A stretch of DNA of 64,000 nucleotides, taken from contig NC_092572.1 in the NCBI RefSeq assembly GCF_037975245.1, positions 9,225,001 to 9,289,000 on the forward strand. The letters run 5' to 3'. Position numbers and translations under genes: made by a program. Shown here in pieces: positions 26,484-39,012 of this stretch (position 1 is the stretch's first letter; every line of letters begins with the position of its first letter). Source of the stretch: Apostichopus japonicus. Taxonomy: Eukaryota; Echinodermata; Holothuroidea; Aspidochirotida; Stichopodidae. The notes beneath the pieces are model-generated. The model had not been told where the DNA came from. It ran no database searches and saw only the letters and a list, made by a program, of their open reading frames with translations.

Positions 26484-26515
26484 CACTACTACTACTACCA
26501 CCACTTCTACTATTA
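25849..26515. repeat. Triplet repeat (ACT)n, ~665 bp
   Basis: The plus strand is almost entirely ACT/TAC triplets with A/C/G variants (ACC, ATT, GCT). Overlapping Thr/Tyr-, Val- and Ser/Gly-rich ORFs are translations of the repeat. Confidence 0.95.
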
Positions 26516-27594
26516 ACATTACTGCCGTCAAGATACCCTTCAAACAAACTCACGCTCTACTTAGTAGTTATCTCATGGTCTAGATTCTACTCAGGGTTGG
26601 ATATTTCCTGGTACCAATTGATATCGGTACAAGTTTACAAGTCACAACTAGAGACATAAATTATCTTCATGCCATACGGTACTTAAATTATGTAAGCATT
26701 ATTTGTTCTTCCAGTGACTGGTTTTTCTGTAATGTTATTATGATGGTGCGAAATAAAGCATGTTGTCATAGTATTCTACGGCTGTAGACCGCAGCACACC
26801 ACAGGATAAAATACATCAAGAATTTTGTTTTCACAAATTAATATTTTACATATTCGAGCGTTAATTAAGGCAATGGCGGCGTGGTTGGTGGTACAAGTGG
26901 TGGAATATGGTAACAAATTATACGCATCTTAGTGCCACTTTGTCATTTGGTGCCCTTTTGTTAATAAGTGGCCTTCTGCTGAAAATTGAAGAAAAAACTG
27001 GTAAGGGGGTAACATGCTTGTAGTTTTGAGAAAAAAAAACCTCTAAATGGCCTCTTTTCAAGATTTAAACTCCTTCAAGTTTTGGAAATAAAAAGTGTCC
27101 TTTTGCTATTTCAAAATCACATTTTCTTTACAAACTAATTTCCTTTTTTGTTAAAAAACAAACAATAATAATGCCCTATTGTTGATAAGTGGTTTTAAAA
27201 AAAAAAGGATATTTAAAAAGTGCCATGTTTTTTTTAATTTGTAGAAAATCTTGTGAGGTAACTAAGTCACGTGTAAATTCCACTGCCCTTCGAAGTTTGT
27301 ATCTCCCCCAACACCCTTCCCCCGATCACCCCCCCCCCCCCCAGATTCAACCCTGACGAAAACCTACCTGAATGTAACCTGATGCTATAGCCCGCAGAAT
27401 CTTCCTCAGAAAAATTAAAACAATCAAAGATTCAAAGATTTGTAATTTCAGCAATAGAACAATAGATTATGTCGTCACCGTTGTTCGTGTAACGGCTAAT
27501 TGGGTTAAGTATCATTCTTCTTTCCTGATTCGTTTGTGAAGAAATAAATTGAGCGAGTTTGACTGGTTTGTGATGAATGTTACCTAGAAGATGA
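26516..27594. other. No gene recognised
   Basis: Unique sequence with a C-run at 27328-27342. Confidence 0.6.
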
Positions 27595-28917
27595 TTTTGT
27601 AGTATACCGTTAAGAAACCATTGTTATCAGCCCGGGTTGTAGACCGTTAATATATGCCATTGTTATCAGCCCGGGTTGTAGACCGTTGAGAAACCATTGT
27701 TATCAGCCCGGGTTGTAGACCTTTAAGATATACCATTGTTATCAGCCCGGGTGGTAGACCGTTAAAAAACCATTGTTATCAGCCCGGGTTGTAGACCGTT
27801 AAGATATACCATTGTTATCAACCCGGGTTGTAGACCGTTTATATATACGATTGTTATCAGCCCGGGTTAAAGATCGTTAAGAAACCATTGTTATCAGCCC
27901 GGGTTGCAGACCGTTAATATATACCATTGTTATCAGCGCGGGTTGTAGACCGTTGTGAAACCATTGTTATCAGTCCGGGTTGTAGACCGTGAAGAAACCA
28001 TTGTTATCAACCCGGGTTGTAGACCGTTGTGAAACCATTGTTATCAGCCCGGGTTGTAGACCGTGAATAAACCATTGTTATCAACCCGGGTTGTAGACCG
28101 TTAATTTATACCATTGTTATCAGCTCGGGTTGAAGACCGTTGTGAAACCATTGTTATCAGCTCGGGTTGTAGACCGTGAAGAAACCATTGTTATCAACCC
28201 GGGTTGTAGACCGTTAAGAAACCATTGTTATCAGCCCGGGTTGTAGACCGTTAAGAAACCATTGTTATCAACCCGGGTTGTAGACCGTTGTGAAACCATT
28301 GTTAACAGCTCGGGTTGTAGACCGTTGTGAAACCATTGTTATCAACCCGGGTTGTAGACCGTTAAGAAACCATTGTTATCAGCCCGGGTTGTAGACCGTT
28401 AAGAAACCATTGTTATCAGCCCGGGTTGTATACCGTTAATATATAACATTGTTATCAGCCCGGGTTGTAGACAGTTGAGAAACCATTCTTATCAGCCCGG
28501 GTTGTAGACCGTGAATAAACCATTGTTATCAACCCGGGTTGTAGACCGTTAATTTATACCATTGTTATCAGCCCGGGTTGAAGACCGTTGTGAAACCATT
28601 GTTATCAGCTCGGGTTGTAGACCGTGAAGAAACCATTGTTATCAACCCGGGTTGTAGACCGTTAAGAAACCATTGTTATCAGCCCGGGTTGTAGACCGTT
28701 AAGAAACCATTGTTATCAACCCGGGTTGTAGACCGTTGTGAAACCATTGTTAACAGCCCGGGTTGTAGACCGTTGTGAAACCAATGTTATCAGCCAGGGT
28801 TGTAGACCGTTGTGAAACCATTGTTATCAACCCGGGTTGTAGACCGTTAAGAAACCATTGTTATCAGCCCGGGTTGTAGACAGTTGAGAAACCATTGTTT
28901 TCAGCCCGCGGGTTGTC
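27595..28917. repeat. 37 bp minisatellite C with higher-order structure
   Basis: About 35 copies of CCATTGTTATCAGCCCGGG followed by TTGTAGACCGTTAAGAAA. Subtypes differ in the last ~8 bases (TTAAGAAA, TTAATATATA, TTGTGAAA, GTGAAGAAA, GTGAATAAA) and in CAGCCCGGG versus CAACCCGGG versus CAGCTCGGG. The variant CAACCCGGGTTG is a 12 bp perfect palindrome. The subtype order from 28063 recurs from 28511, an offset of 448 bp (12 units). No ORF spans it. Confidence 0.95.
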
Positions 28918-31015
28918 ATTTCATCTCACATTTTAAAATTTTGAGAAATGATCCGTTTTAATAACATAGGCTTATTTGTTAAATCGTTGGACAATTGGGT
29001 TTAATTTACAGTATATTCTGTTTCGGAGACTTGGAAGACAGAAGCTTTCTGATTGGTTCACGATCAGTCGTGTTGTAAAATTACCAAATGAACGGAGGGC
29101 AGCATTTCGTTGCTAACATTTGCTCGTTATGATTTGTACGGAGTCAAATGTTATCTCGAATATGTCACACTTATTCGTGAGTTAGGGGAATGTACATGAA
29201 GTTTGCCCAGAAGTTTCCTTCATACATTTCCTCAAATGATTTCTCAGTGATTTTAAAGGCTGCATATGGTTCACTTTCGCGCAATTAGAAAGGTTCGACA
29301 CGACATCGCCCTCTATTTAATTTAAGGCGTGGCTTGATATCCTCATTGAAGAAGAAAAAGTCGATCTCACATGTTTTACAAATTCATATTGCGTGATACC
29401 TTCTCCCTGTATGTAAATTCCCAGGGATTTAGACCTGTATGTCTGCGGTTTATTTGACAAACGCTATAGGGATTCTTATGACATATTCTTTCCAAGTTTC
29501 AAGCCCTTGAGATTACCCCTTGAGACACCATTACAACAAGTAAAAACCGCTGGTGGATGCTGGGATGCAACAATGTAGGTATCGCACCACAATTAAGTAT
29601 TGCTCCTATTGGCTTACACAGTAAACTCGTCACTTTCCAAGGCCGATAGAGAGTTTTTAACTGACATGTCCTACTCACCAAATTATAGCTAATGGCTTGG
29701 GCTATCATAGCACATTAAACTTTTGCCACCATCATGACCATTTAGATTTTGAGCTAGAAGAGCTCAAATTTTATCATAGTGCTCCCCTACCCATCTGCCA
29801 GCTGTCGCTGCGTAATATTCTTGTTTCACCCAAGAGTTTCTAAAATACCTTAAATCCTCCAGATTTTTAGACCATTAGTAGTTTATTTCATCCTCTTCAA
29901 CATCCAAGCATCGAAAAGAATGATGATGACTCAGAAAATGCGCACAAAAAAAAATCAATACTGTGGGGCGCTATTTTCCGACGGGTTTTTGATTTGTTAT
30001 TATCTTTCCCACTAATTGCTGATCAACTGTCCTATTGTTTTCAGCTTCATTTTATTTCATTTATTTGTTTTTCACAACATGCATGTAAACGTTTACAAAT
30101 AACAAATAACATGAAGTAGTAGTGAATAATACATGAAGTGAAGGAAGCGGAACAAAAAACTCTTGCGGGCTTGACGGGGTGCTTCGCTCCCTAAAATACA
30201 GAGAAACAGACCAGTCAAAGTACAACAAAGCAAAAATACACAATTTCATACAATAGGACAATAAGACCACAACAAAACAATAACACCCCCCCCCCCGGAA
30301 AAAAAACAATCCAGTTTACACTATACATTACTCTGCACGTTCAATTTTGAAAGATAGGATATTGCCATCATTGTTATATTATTAGGACAAACATTTGATT
30401 AAGATTAGCGCCACCATTTTCATTCCTGCTTACGACATGGCAGCATGTATAGTGTCCCCATTGACGAACACACTAAACTTTCAAACTCAAAGGGTTAAAA
30501 AAGGTGGCCGAAAAACTTAAACGTGCAAACAGGGAGCAAAGACATTGTTGTCCCGGGGCACGACCGGGCTTGAACGTCCCTGTTTGCCATGACAGGCACA
30601 AGTCTCCCTCAGTAGACACGTCGGAGATTCACAGTACGTCTGTTATATTTTCCCCTGTCATGATTCTGTACTGAATTCGAACCGCTTCACTCAGGCAGGT
30701 TGTGATATGCCTACGCCCCTGTTCAGAAGTATATAAATAGGCCAAGCATGACCTCAATTGAACCAATTTTCACACCCCAAGTACTTTAAGAATCTACTTA
30801 GTATCCACGCATCTTCAAAGTAAGACAAACATTCGAACTTTAAGTTGTGGCATGTCACAAAACAAAAATGGTCCTTGTGTTACATTTCAACAATATTCTT
30901 GAGGACGACCTCTCGGGCGGATTGATATCGACTCTAATTATCATGGCAACTATTTGTAGGTGTAACCGGCATTCCAATTTTTATCAAGCTAATGAATATG
31001 CAGATTTTTATCACC
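28918..31015. other. No gene recognised
   Basis: Unique sequence. A B-box-like GTTCAAGCCC on the minus strand near 30568-30577 could be a decayed tRNA-like remnant, but no A box was found. Confidence 0.5.
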
Positions 31016-31360
31016 TTATTATTACTATTATTATTATTATCACACTCAGGCTTAATAATAATAATAATAATCAGCAGTTATTTTTACGACGCTTAAGCGA
31101 CCAAAAATGTGGGAGAAGCCCGCAAGGGCTTATGGATTACAACTTACACGTCGGGTGGCTTCCAATTCAGCATTTTAACTCAAATTTGGAATCTTTTCAA
31201 TTTAGAAAGTAATTTCAGATGGGAAAACCGTAGATTGCTATTGGATGAAAACACCCACCTTACTATGACCCGGCCGGGAATCGAACCCCGAACCTCCCGA
31301 TTGCTAAGCCTCATTGATTCAAATACCACCGCCTTTATCCACTCGGCCACAGCACCGGTC
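31016..31360 (-). mobile_element. tRNA-derived SINE with (ATT)n tail
   Basis: On the minus strand an A box TGGCCGAGTGG (31339-31349) and B box GGTTCGATTCC (31278-31288) form a serine/leucine-type tRNA-like head. The body runs to about 31076 and is followed by an ATT/AAT-repeat tail at 31016-31075. The acceptor stem is imperfect, so it is not a tRNA gene. Peptides such as GIEPRTS from the other strand are translations of the tRNA-like region. Confidence 0.7.
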
Positions 31361-32847
31361 ATAATTGTAACTAAAAGATATATTCTATAGAAAATGCATG
31401 AAATGTCATGACATTTCTACACTAGTATATCCGTCATAAGCTAAAACATATCCTATAGGGACGATGCAGAAAATTGTGGTGTTTTCTTTCATAGTTTTAT
31501 TCGCGAAAAATAAATATTTTCAAAATGCCTGCAGCAGCTTATTATATTCGATACCATAAAGATATGATAAGAATTTTTCATTTCAACTTTCCACACGATG
31601 CTTCGGGAAACGTTGTATTCCTAACATGTCACTTATGACAATCGATCAATTAAAATAATACTTGATGTAGGCCGACTTTATCAAAGAAAACATAAACGTT
31701 AAGTGTACTCTCCCAACACAGAGCCTCCATTGAGTTGATGCTTCATCGGCCAAAAACGCCCGTATTTTTAATTTTTTTCCGCCCCTTTTCATTCTCATCA
31801 AGGCTCTAAATTTATAAAGTTCAGTTTAGAATTGCTATGCTCTCGAGAATAACAGGTGGAAGTCTAAGTATGCGTTGGCACCGCCTCAGGTAGTAACACT
31901 TAAGTAGTACCCCGTACTTATATGACATAACTGCTTAATTGTTTAAGTTGTAAAGATAATATTTACATAACGAATTCTGCCTTTGATTATTTGGTGTCTC
32001 AAAAATGGGAAATGTAATGGTTTAGCTTAATATTACAAACATACACGAGCCAAATTGATCATAGACTACAAAAGCTGATGGTTAGCTCGTCCTGTAAAAT
32101 TATTCAGCAATAAAAGTAGTTTATGTATTTAATAATCATAAAACGGCCTATATTAATTTCTCCGTCTTTTTAATGGACTGTTTTAGTTGATTTTGGTAAT
32201 ATTTGATGCTTTGTGCGAGGTTGAAAAGTTAGCTGAACCATTCCCCCAACTGACGATGAAAGGTAGGGGGCCCTCCCTACCCTCACCCCCACCCCACCCC
32301 CACAAGCACACATTGCGTACGACAATGTAACTAATTCCGATATTGATATGGAAATCTGTCCTGGATAAGGAATGTTAAGAAAAGAATGGAATTCTAAAAT
32401 TACTTTTTTACATCTCACTGACTTTTATTTGCTGATACCAAAAAAAAAAAAAAAAACATTTTTAGAGGATTTCTGAGTTTGATCAATCGCAACATTGTGT
32501 TTAGAGTTATTATTAAGACTTTATACAACACAACATTCACACAGGGCAGGAACTTTCATTAGGCTAGATGAATCCAGAGTAAGTAGACAGGGAAACAGGT
32601 AGGGGGTGGGGATGGAAGGAGAGAAATAGGGAACTATATTAGAAAAAAAAGGAATCGAATAGGTTTCTCGCTGAGGATGATATCGTTGTAATGCCGTCAG
32701 TTGCGTATATACACTACATGAGTGTATATGCAACATGCTTCCTGCACGCCTAGAAAAAAATGAAAACATGCCTACCGGGCATGGTTTCATCACGGCGAGT
32801 CATGCAGGCCAACTGGGGCCAGAGTCGCGGCCGGATTGTACCACTCA
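31361..32847. other. No gene recognised
   Basis: Unique AT-rich sequence with C-rich tract 32270-32302 and a poly-A run at 32440-32456. Confidence 0.6.
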
Positions 32848-33008
32848 CTCGAGTCACTCCAAGATAAATGTATGTCGTACAGAGTTGTTGACATGCAATT
32901 GACAATTCATAATCATGGACGTTAATATGAATCAAAGAGACTGACTTCGGTCAGCTTGCGGCTTTGATAAGCCAATGAGGCTTCTTCTCGAGTTCCTGAT
33001 CTAAAATT
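32848..33008 (+). mobile_element. SINE family S2, copy 1 (head degraded)
   Basis: CGAGTCACTCC, AGATAAATGTATGTCGT, AATTGACAATTCATAATCAT, GGACGTTAATATGAAT and CTGACTTCGGTCAGC match the minus strand of 41327-41532 in order. The C(TTCG)G hairpin and GATAAGCCAATGAGGCTTCTT are conserved in both copies. The tRNA-like head before 32848 is decayed. Confidence 0.75.
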
Positions 33009-33051
33009 CATATATATCTACACTCTTACTCAAAATATAGATTTAAGTTGG

Positions 33052-33147
<96 letters not shown>
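33052..33147. repeat. (AT)n microsatellite
   Basis: TA run with two GTATA interruptions, close to the end of the SINE copy. Confidence 0.9.
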
Positions 33148-33149
<2 letters not shown>

Positions 33150-36100
33150 CCCAGTAGGAATATTGTTACTTAGGTGAAGGCATATCTATATAGTGCAATA
33201 ATGTTGTCTATATTATGAAAGATGACGTGTTATATATTTAATAGCCCTCAGTACAGTGTATTTTAAACCTACACAAATATAATAACAGCAACTCAAAATA
33301 CCGCCACAATTATCTAAAAACTAGTAATCTGGGGGCGCAATAAAGAACAAATTACATCTTATTTTTCTTGTTTTGTTGTTGTTGTTAGTTATATGATGAT
33401 TTTAAATGATCTTATTATGATCATAGTTATGCACCGGATGGGAGCCAATGGGAACCTATAGCCCCTAGTAACCAATATCATTTCAAAAATTTGTTCAACA
33501 CGTCAATTGCTTCTAGTTTCATGACTTTAATTACGATAGTTTCAAATTTACCAAATTATCAAAGCTAAAATATGAGAAAAGACCAAAGAGCACCTATAGC
33601 TGAACGCAGAATGTCATATCGATTGGATTCATGTTAATCGCTTGAATTACCCGAGGTGTCATTTGGCAATTACCGTGCGGTGTAATAAACTTTTATTTGG
33701 GAAACAAGTTTGATAGCTGAAATGTAGTTATAAAAATAAACCCTTTAACTACCATTAATATACAACACATGCTGTAGAATGGATCTCGTGATGGTTAGAT
33801 AAGTTCATGTACTTTTGTATAGTCGTGTGTGTAAGTTCACATTCACACAAAAAAAAATGGTCACAAAGTTACTACAAGAAAGTTTTTAAGAATGCAAGCC
33901 TTTCAGTATGTGCGTGTGTGTGATTGTAGGTGTTTAATCCCAATGCCTATACTGTGAGTATATAGGCTATATGATGCAATTATCATATCCTATACACACT
34001 AGTGATTATATACTGGTTCCGCGATACCAGCAAGGTTTGTGGATAGCCTATATAGTCGCACCAGTTTAAAGACAAACAAGCCAATAAGAAGCCGACCTGT
34101 ACTGATATCACCATACAGGAAAAGCTATTTCTAAAAGGATTCGGACAATTACATTTTCAAAGGCCTTAGTCCTGGGAGCGGTCAAATGTTCTGTACGGCT
34201 AAATAATTGTGACTATAGGTTTGGAAATTCTGTTGGGCGATGCGTAAAAATTAGGCAGAAATTATATTGTCGGGCATTCAACGGTTTGCAGACAAAGTCG
34301 AAAAATATATACATAAAGAAATATATATATTCCAAATTTTAGAAATAAGCCAAACGTATTTTGTTATCCTTTTTTTTTTTAAAGCAAGTTTCAGAAAAAG
34401 TCAAGTTATAATGAATTTGGCTTTTAAAAAGCTTATTCACCAACCGTGGATACCAGTTAGTGTGTATTGGCCATATAGGCCAATCTCATATATCATGTAA
34501 GAGGGTTTATGAATCATACCGGTACCTAGTCATATACATTGACAACCTAGCAGGGGTGGTACACCGTATTCTTCAACCCCCCCCCTCCCCCCGGCAAAAT
34601 CAGAAGGAAACTTACCCCACTCCACTTGCAACATATTACAAAATTTCTTAGTGTACAGTTCATAAATAAATAACCATGTATATGTGGTACAACCTAAACA
34701 GATGAAAATTCTTCAACATTGTTCCATTTTACCAAAACGTGTCAAAGACCCTTAGACCCCTTCCACTGAACGAATTAATATCTTAGCTCATCCCCCCCCC
34801 CCCCCACCCTCATAAAAAGGTGGTTGGGCCCCTGCAGCGTAGTTAAGACGTATAACTGATAGGTATGGTTCGTATAGATCAAATCCAATAAAGGTTATAT
34901 ATTCACTTAAAGTTTAATACTCGTATATTTTAATGCATGGATTTTACACAAACGGCCTTCCATGCACCAACCAATTCGGATTCCATGGCTAATTGAAAGA
35001 CCGCACCGTAATTTATTTATTCACATCCTACCGCATTAAACTCACCAACAGATGTGTTTGACGTCTGCGTTTATGCAGATGAGTAACCATGCATGTCCTA
35101 TCACTGTGAAATATGTGCTTAGGTAGGCTACTTATATAGGCTGGGTATGTTGTACATTACACATGTGTAACCTATAAAGGCCTAAGTCGGTTCAGGCCTC
35201 AGGGGGTAAGCATGAATATACAAGAAGGACTGCTGTCGTTATCATTGCATATTAAAATACTCTCAGTATTTTATCATTTGTCATTGTATGGGTAATCTTC
35301 TGAGTTACCATCACAGACTAGAGCGATGCTTAATTATATTATTCACATGGGTGGAAACAAAAATGAAAAAAACCCTCTCCAACTGGAGAAAATAGATAAA
35401 AAAATGTGACTACGAATTGGAAGTATTCAATCTCTTCAACACTCACTCCATTATAATTATGACCGTCCTCATTCCTACAGATAGATTATTAAATTAATTA
35501 ATATTCCAATTAAGGCCGAATCTCCATGGCCATGGCATGTAAACCGCGAATTTCTATGTCGAAATGTGTTTAACTTGCACAGATGTACATTTATTATTAT
35601 TTACAGGCTACTATATATATAGTCACTCTACACTATACGCGTAATAAATTATATCATAGATACATGCTGGTATGACAGAGCGATAAAAATCGGAATATAT
35701 CATAGGAAAAGTTTACAAATGAAAGATATAACACCTAACGAGAAGGTATTTTCCCCTCAGTAACACAGTGTCGGTGCTGTTACTGTAGTAATAAAGTTTG
35801 ATATAGCCTTCACTGACATGTTGTGACGATTAAAACCTATACAGTATTACACAGTACCCTGATAAATAAAACAGTGTGTGAGCCGTGTGCATTCTAGTGT
35901 ATGTTTCCTTAGTAATCTCATGCACGCTTGGTTATATATCGTGTTATACATGTTCGAAGTAACTGTAGATTTGGTAGCTGTTATTATTATTGCTATGTTG
36001 TTGTTGTTGTTTATCGGACAGCAGCTTACAATCGAATAAAATATAGAAGCACGCATGTTGTCATTCGCTGTTTAAGTATCCTATATGCTCAGACTTATTG

Positions 36101-36508
36101 ACTTGACAATGCGACATTGCTTTGCAGTTTTGTAGACGTTTTCAATAGAAACAGGTTATTCCTCCCAACAGATAGTAGCTAACACGTTGGCACTCTTCGA
36201 AACGTTTATTTCTTTTATTGACTATTATATTTAGGGTGTTTCTTGTGGCATCGTGGCCGTGTAAATTTGTTAGCAATTACAAATCGTCGTTTTGGTCTGT
36301 GACCGAGCACGAACCCTTCAAAGGTCGGAGAGTTCTGTTGCTCCCAAATGGTTACAACCGGGCAAAGAATTCTTAAATTGCCCCCTCTCTTTCATGTTGC
36401 TCCAAATATACTTCCATCAATTAATTCAATATTTAAGTTACCAAATATATATTCTTTGAATAAGATCAAATAAACAAAAGGGTCTCGATCAAAATGAACT
36501 CCATCACA
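33148..36508. other. No gene recognised
   Basis: Unique AT-rich DNA with C-runs at 34578-34594 and 34790-34805. The stretch 34676-34730 (CATGTATATGTGGTACAACC, AAAATTCTTCAACATTGTT) is related to 47213-47265, a small dispersed repeat. Confidence 0.55.

Positions 36509-36572
<64 letters not shown>
36509..36572. repeat. (AT)n microsatellite
   Basis: Uninterrupted TA run. Confidence 0.9.
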
Positions 36573-36574
<2 letters not shown>

Positions 36575-36636
36575 ACATGCCTACAGTGGAATTACGACCT
36601 TCCTTACCGGTTTCGACCCTCTGGACATACAATCAG

Positions 36637-36752
36637 CGTCCATAGCCTAGTGGGTAGGGTGTCCGCATATAAAGCGTGAGGCCCGGATTCGAATCCCGGT
36701 GGAGGCTGGAAGTTTCTTCACTGTTCTGGATTTTCAAACTCACTACGATATC

Positions 36753-36756
<4 letters not shown>
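36637..36756 (+). mobile_element. tRNA-derived SINE, short
   Basis: A 72 nt tRNA-like head starts GCGTCCA and ends TGGAGGC, so six of seven acceptor pairs form. It has A box TAGCCTAGTGG and B box GGATTCGAATCC. The anticodon arm is poorly paired and there is no CCA-like context, so it is a SINE head rather than a tRNA gene. About 45 bp of tail leads into (AT)n/(GT)n at 36757-36855. Confidence 0.65.
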
Positions 36757-36840
<84 letters not shown>

Positions 36841-36856
36841 ATGTGTGTGTGTGTAT
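36757..36856. repeat. (AT)n-(GT)n microsatellite
   Basis: TA run followed by GT run at the SINE tail. Confidence 0.9.
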
Positions 36857-36916
36857 AGATAGATAATACATAATGAATCCACTGGTAGTCAAATATATTT
36901 GCCTTTATGGTACACC

Positions 36917-36948
36917 AAAGCTACCGTTCAGTTTGATACGGTAGCTTT
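36917..36948. repeat. 11 bp inverted repeat
   Basis: AAAGCTACCGT and ACGGTAGCTTT around a 10 nt loop. No other context. Confidence 0.7.
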
Positions 36949-37854
36949 CAATGAATTACCGGTAAACTGCTTCCTCAATATTTCAACACATAAAGTTGGA
37001 TTTGTACAGAAACATCTAACAGGAAGGGAATAATATAAAAACTTTGGATGCATGAACAAGGTACAGTGCATACCTGCAGATAGATGCAGAATAAAGCAAC
37101 TTTCATTATGCTAAAAGCAGAACGTGATAAATGTGTTTTGTTAGATTTATATCCCGTGAATAAATTTGTGGACACAAACATTTTGCTTGACTGATTTTGG
37201 CAGAGCGTTCAAATGGAAAAGTTTTCACTATTATTATTATTACTACCAGCAAAAGATGGAAGCTTCATCCTGTCAGGTGTGTTAACAAACATTATCTAAT
37301 CGCCGGACGACACCACCCAGTCAAATCTGTCTCACTAATCAGTGTGAAACAAATACTTCAAGGTTGCTTTCATTCGATAAAGCAAAACGACTCATTGACG
37401 CTGTAAATGTCATTGCGTGATTAAACGTCCATTCAGTTAATTTGAATATTTAAAGCTGGCAAAATAATTGAGTCAATTTGCTGTGTTTCTTCATCTGTTA
37501 ATACGCGAATATGCTGCGTGTCTTAAAATCCAGTATTTTTGGTCAAAATAATCAAAAAAATAATAACATGTGTTAGCAGCAGACTAATCGACAATCTTTC
37601 TCTTCGTATTTGTTCTTCTCATTTTGTTCAAAAAATATTTTAGTTATAGTAGATAAACTGTAGGAGCAATATTGGAAAAGGACCATATATAGACTTGTAG
37701 AGGTAACTATTTATGTACGGGAGATGAATATTTCACATTATGGATTGAGATCTGATATATTTCGGAGATAAAGCGAGCGTATGAAAAACCGACCAAAAGG
37801 TGGTCTATAAGTTGTCTATTAGTGTTCGAAGGAATAACAAAAATAGAAACCAAA

Positions 37855-37936
37855 ATGGTACTTCAATTGAAGAAATTTGACAAATATTTGGCGGAATCTG
37901 ACGATTCGGAGGGGCCTCCCATAGAGGAAGATGAGG
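37855..37936 (+). CDS. Candidate alternative first exon 1b of the TRPC-like gene
   Basis: This short ORF starts at an ATG in good context (A at -3, G at +4). It encodes 27 residues: MVLQLKKFDKYLAES, then DDSEGPPIEEDE. The frame closes two codons after a GTATGTAA donor at 37937. The exon is 82 bp and ends in phase 1, so splicing to 57860 gives EEDE-DEMEIA in frame with the ankyrin exon. A TATA-like CATATATAG lies at 37683-37691, roughly 170 bp upstream. The reading frame stays open upstream, and an AG at 37821-37822 would let this act as a phase 1-1 cassette after exon 1a, so it could be internal. No transcript evidence is available. The support is the phase match, the donor, and the shared acidic ending with exon 1a. 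Confidence 0.55.
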
Positions 37937-38503
37937 GTATGTAATATTCAAATTATTCTTGTGCATAAGTTATACTCATTAACACCCAAAAGGTGAGGAT
38001 TTAATTCTAGAGAATGTCCAGGATCACATCACGCTTTTGAGCAGTGGAAGTGAACTCTATATAAAAAGTTAGCTCTGAAACGAGTAAGTGTTGTCACTCT
38101 ATTCGAGCTAAAAACAAACACTAATAACATTCAGTCTAAGAACAAGACTGAAATTTGTTCTCGAAAGTGTGATTATTGTATTTGCATGCAAGGATCGTGA
38201 CAGAAGACACATATTTCATAGTCATATTTGTAAACGGCTGGAGATTATAATTATAAGCTACACTTTCATCTTTAAGATCGAAAAAATACTGTATTAATAA
38301 CAGAGCACATTGATATGAAATGCATGAAGGTTTACACTCTTGTATCAAGGACAAGGTCTTCTCATACGACTAAACTAATATCAATTAAAAAACCCTGGTC
38401 ATTGGTCACGTGTTACACCAACTGACCCAAGTATGTGCACGAGGCATGCCCGGACACAACAGTGCGCCACACGACGTGTCCCCCTGGAGGACTTTCTATT
38501 GCG

Positions 38504-38869
38504 CAGTGTTTCCCTAACTTTATCCCCCCCCCCCCACGAACCCCCTGTGGATGTCAGAGTTGTCCACGAAACCTCAACTTTTCGAGACACGATCTGAGTC
38601 TTTATTATACAATAATACGCATTACAGTGCTTCGTAAAGGATCAAGTACAACATGCACGGTACGGTACTACTATGGCAACATATGCGTATGGAACGCGAA
38701 AAGAGTTTGTCGATAAGTACGACTTTTGTACATTACTAAAGTATATGATATATCAGATTTTAGTTCAACAAAAAGTACTCTAGTTTTGACTTTCAGAAAC
38801 GTCTAACGAATCCCCTGGGAAGGACTCACGCACCCCTGGAGGTTCATGCACCCAAGTTAGGGACCCCTG
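38504..38869. mobile_element. Non-autonomous hAT-type transposon with 8 bp target duplication
   Basis: The left end CAGTGTTTCCCTAACTTTA and the inverted right end CAGGGGTCCCTAACTTGGG form imperfect terminal repeats of hAT type. The flanks are CTATTGCG (38496-38503) and CTATAGCG (38870-38877), an 8 bp target-site duplication with one mismatch, as hAT transposases produce. It is 366 bp with no transposase. The interior at 38688-38703 holds TATGGAACGCGAAAAG, the terminus of the MITE at 54281. Confidence 0.75.
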
Positions 38870-38904
38870 CTATAGCGCATAGCCACAAACCGGCGCACGC
38901 AACT

Positions 38905-39012
38905 ATATTTAGTGCCTTGCTCACGGACACAACGTAGTGATCCGGTCAGGACTGCTACCCTGTAATCATTAAATAACAAGTCCACTGTCTTAGCAACTTG
39001 ACCAACGAGAGC
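38905..39012 (-). mobile_element. Degraded tRNA-derived SINE
   Basis: On the minus strand TTGGTCAAGTTGCTAAG resembles an A box. TGACCGGATCA, CAAGGCACT and GCGCCGGTTTGTGG follow, matching the order in the SINE at 19497. The B box is damaged. Confidence 0.5.

Noticed and set aside
25867-26553. 228-codon Ser/Gly-rich minus-strand ORF and overlapping Thr- and Val-rich ORFs
   Set aside because: All are translations of the ACT triplet array in different frames.
27595-28917. CRISPR-like regular repeats
   Set aside because: The units are contiguous 37 bp monomers with no unique spacers, and the window is eukaryotic. It is a minisatellite.
30544-30680. tRNA-like remnant with GTTCAAGCCC on the minus strand
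   Set aside because: Only a B-box-like word is present. No A box or arms could be placed, so it is not listed as an element.
31262-31360. Functional tRNA gene on the minus strand
   Set aside because: A and B boxes are good but the acceptor stem does not pair and a SINE body with an ATT tail follows. The same reasoning applies to the heads at 11085, 19497, 36637 and 41470.
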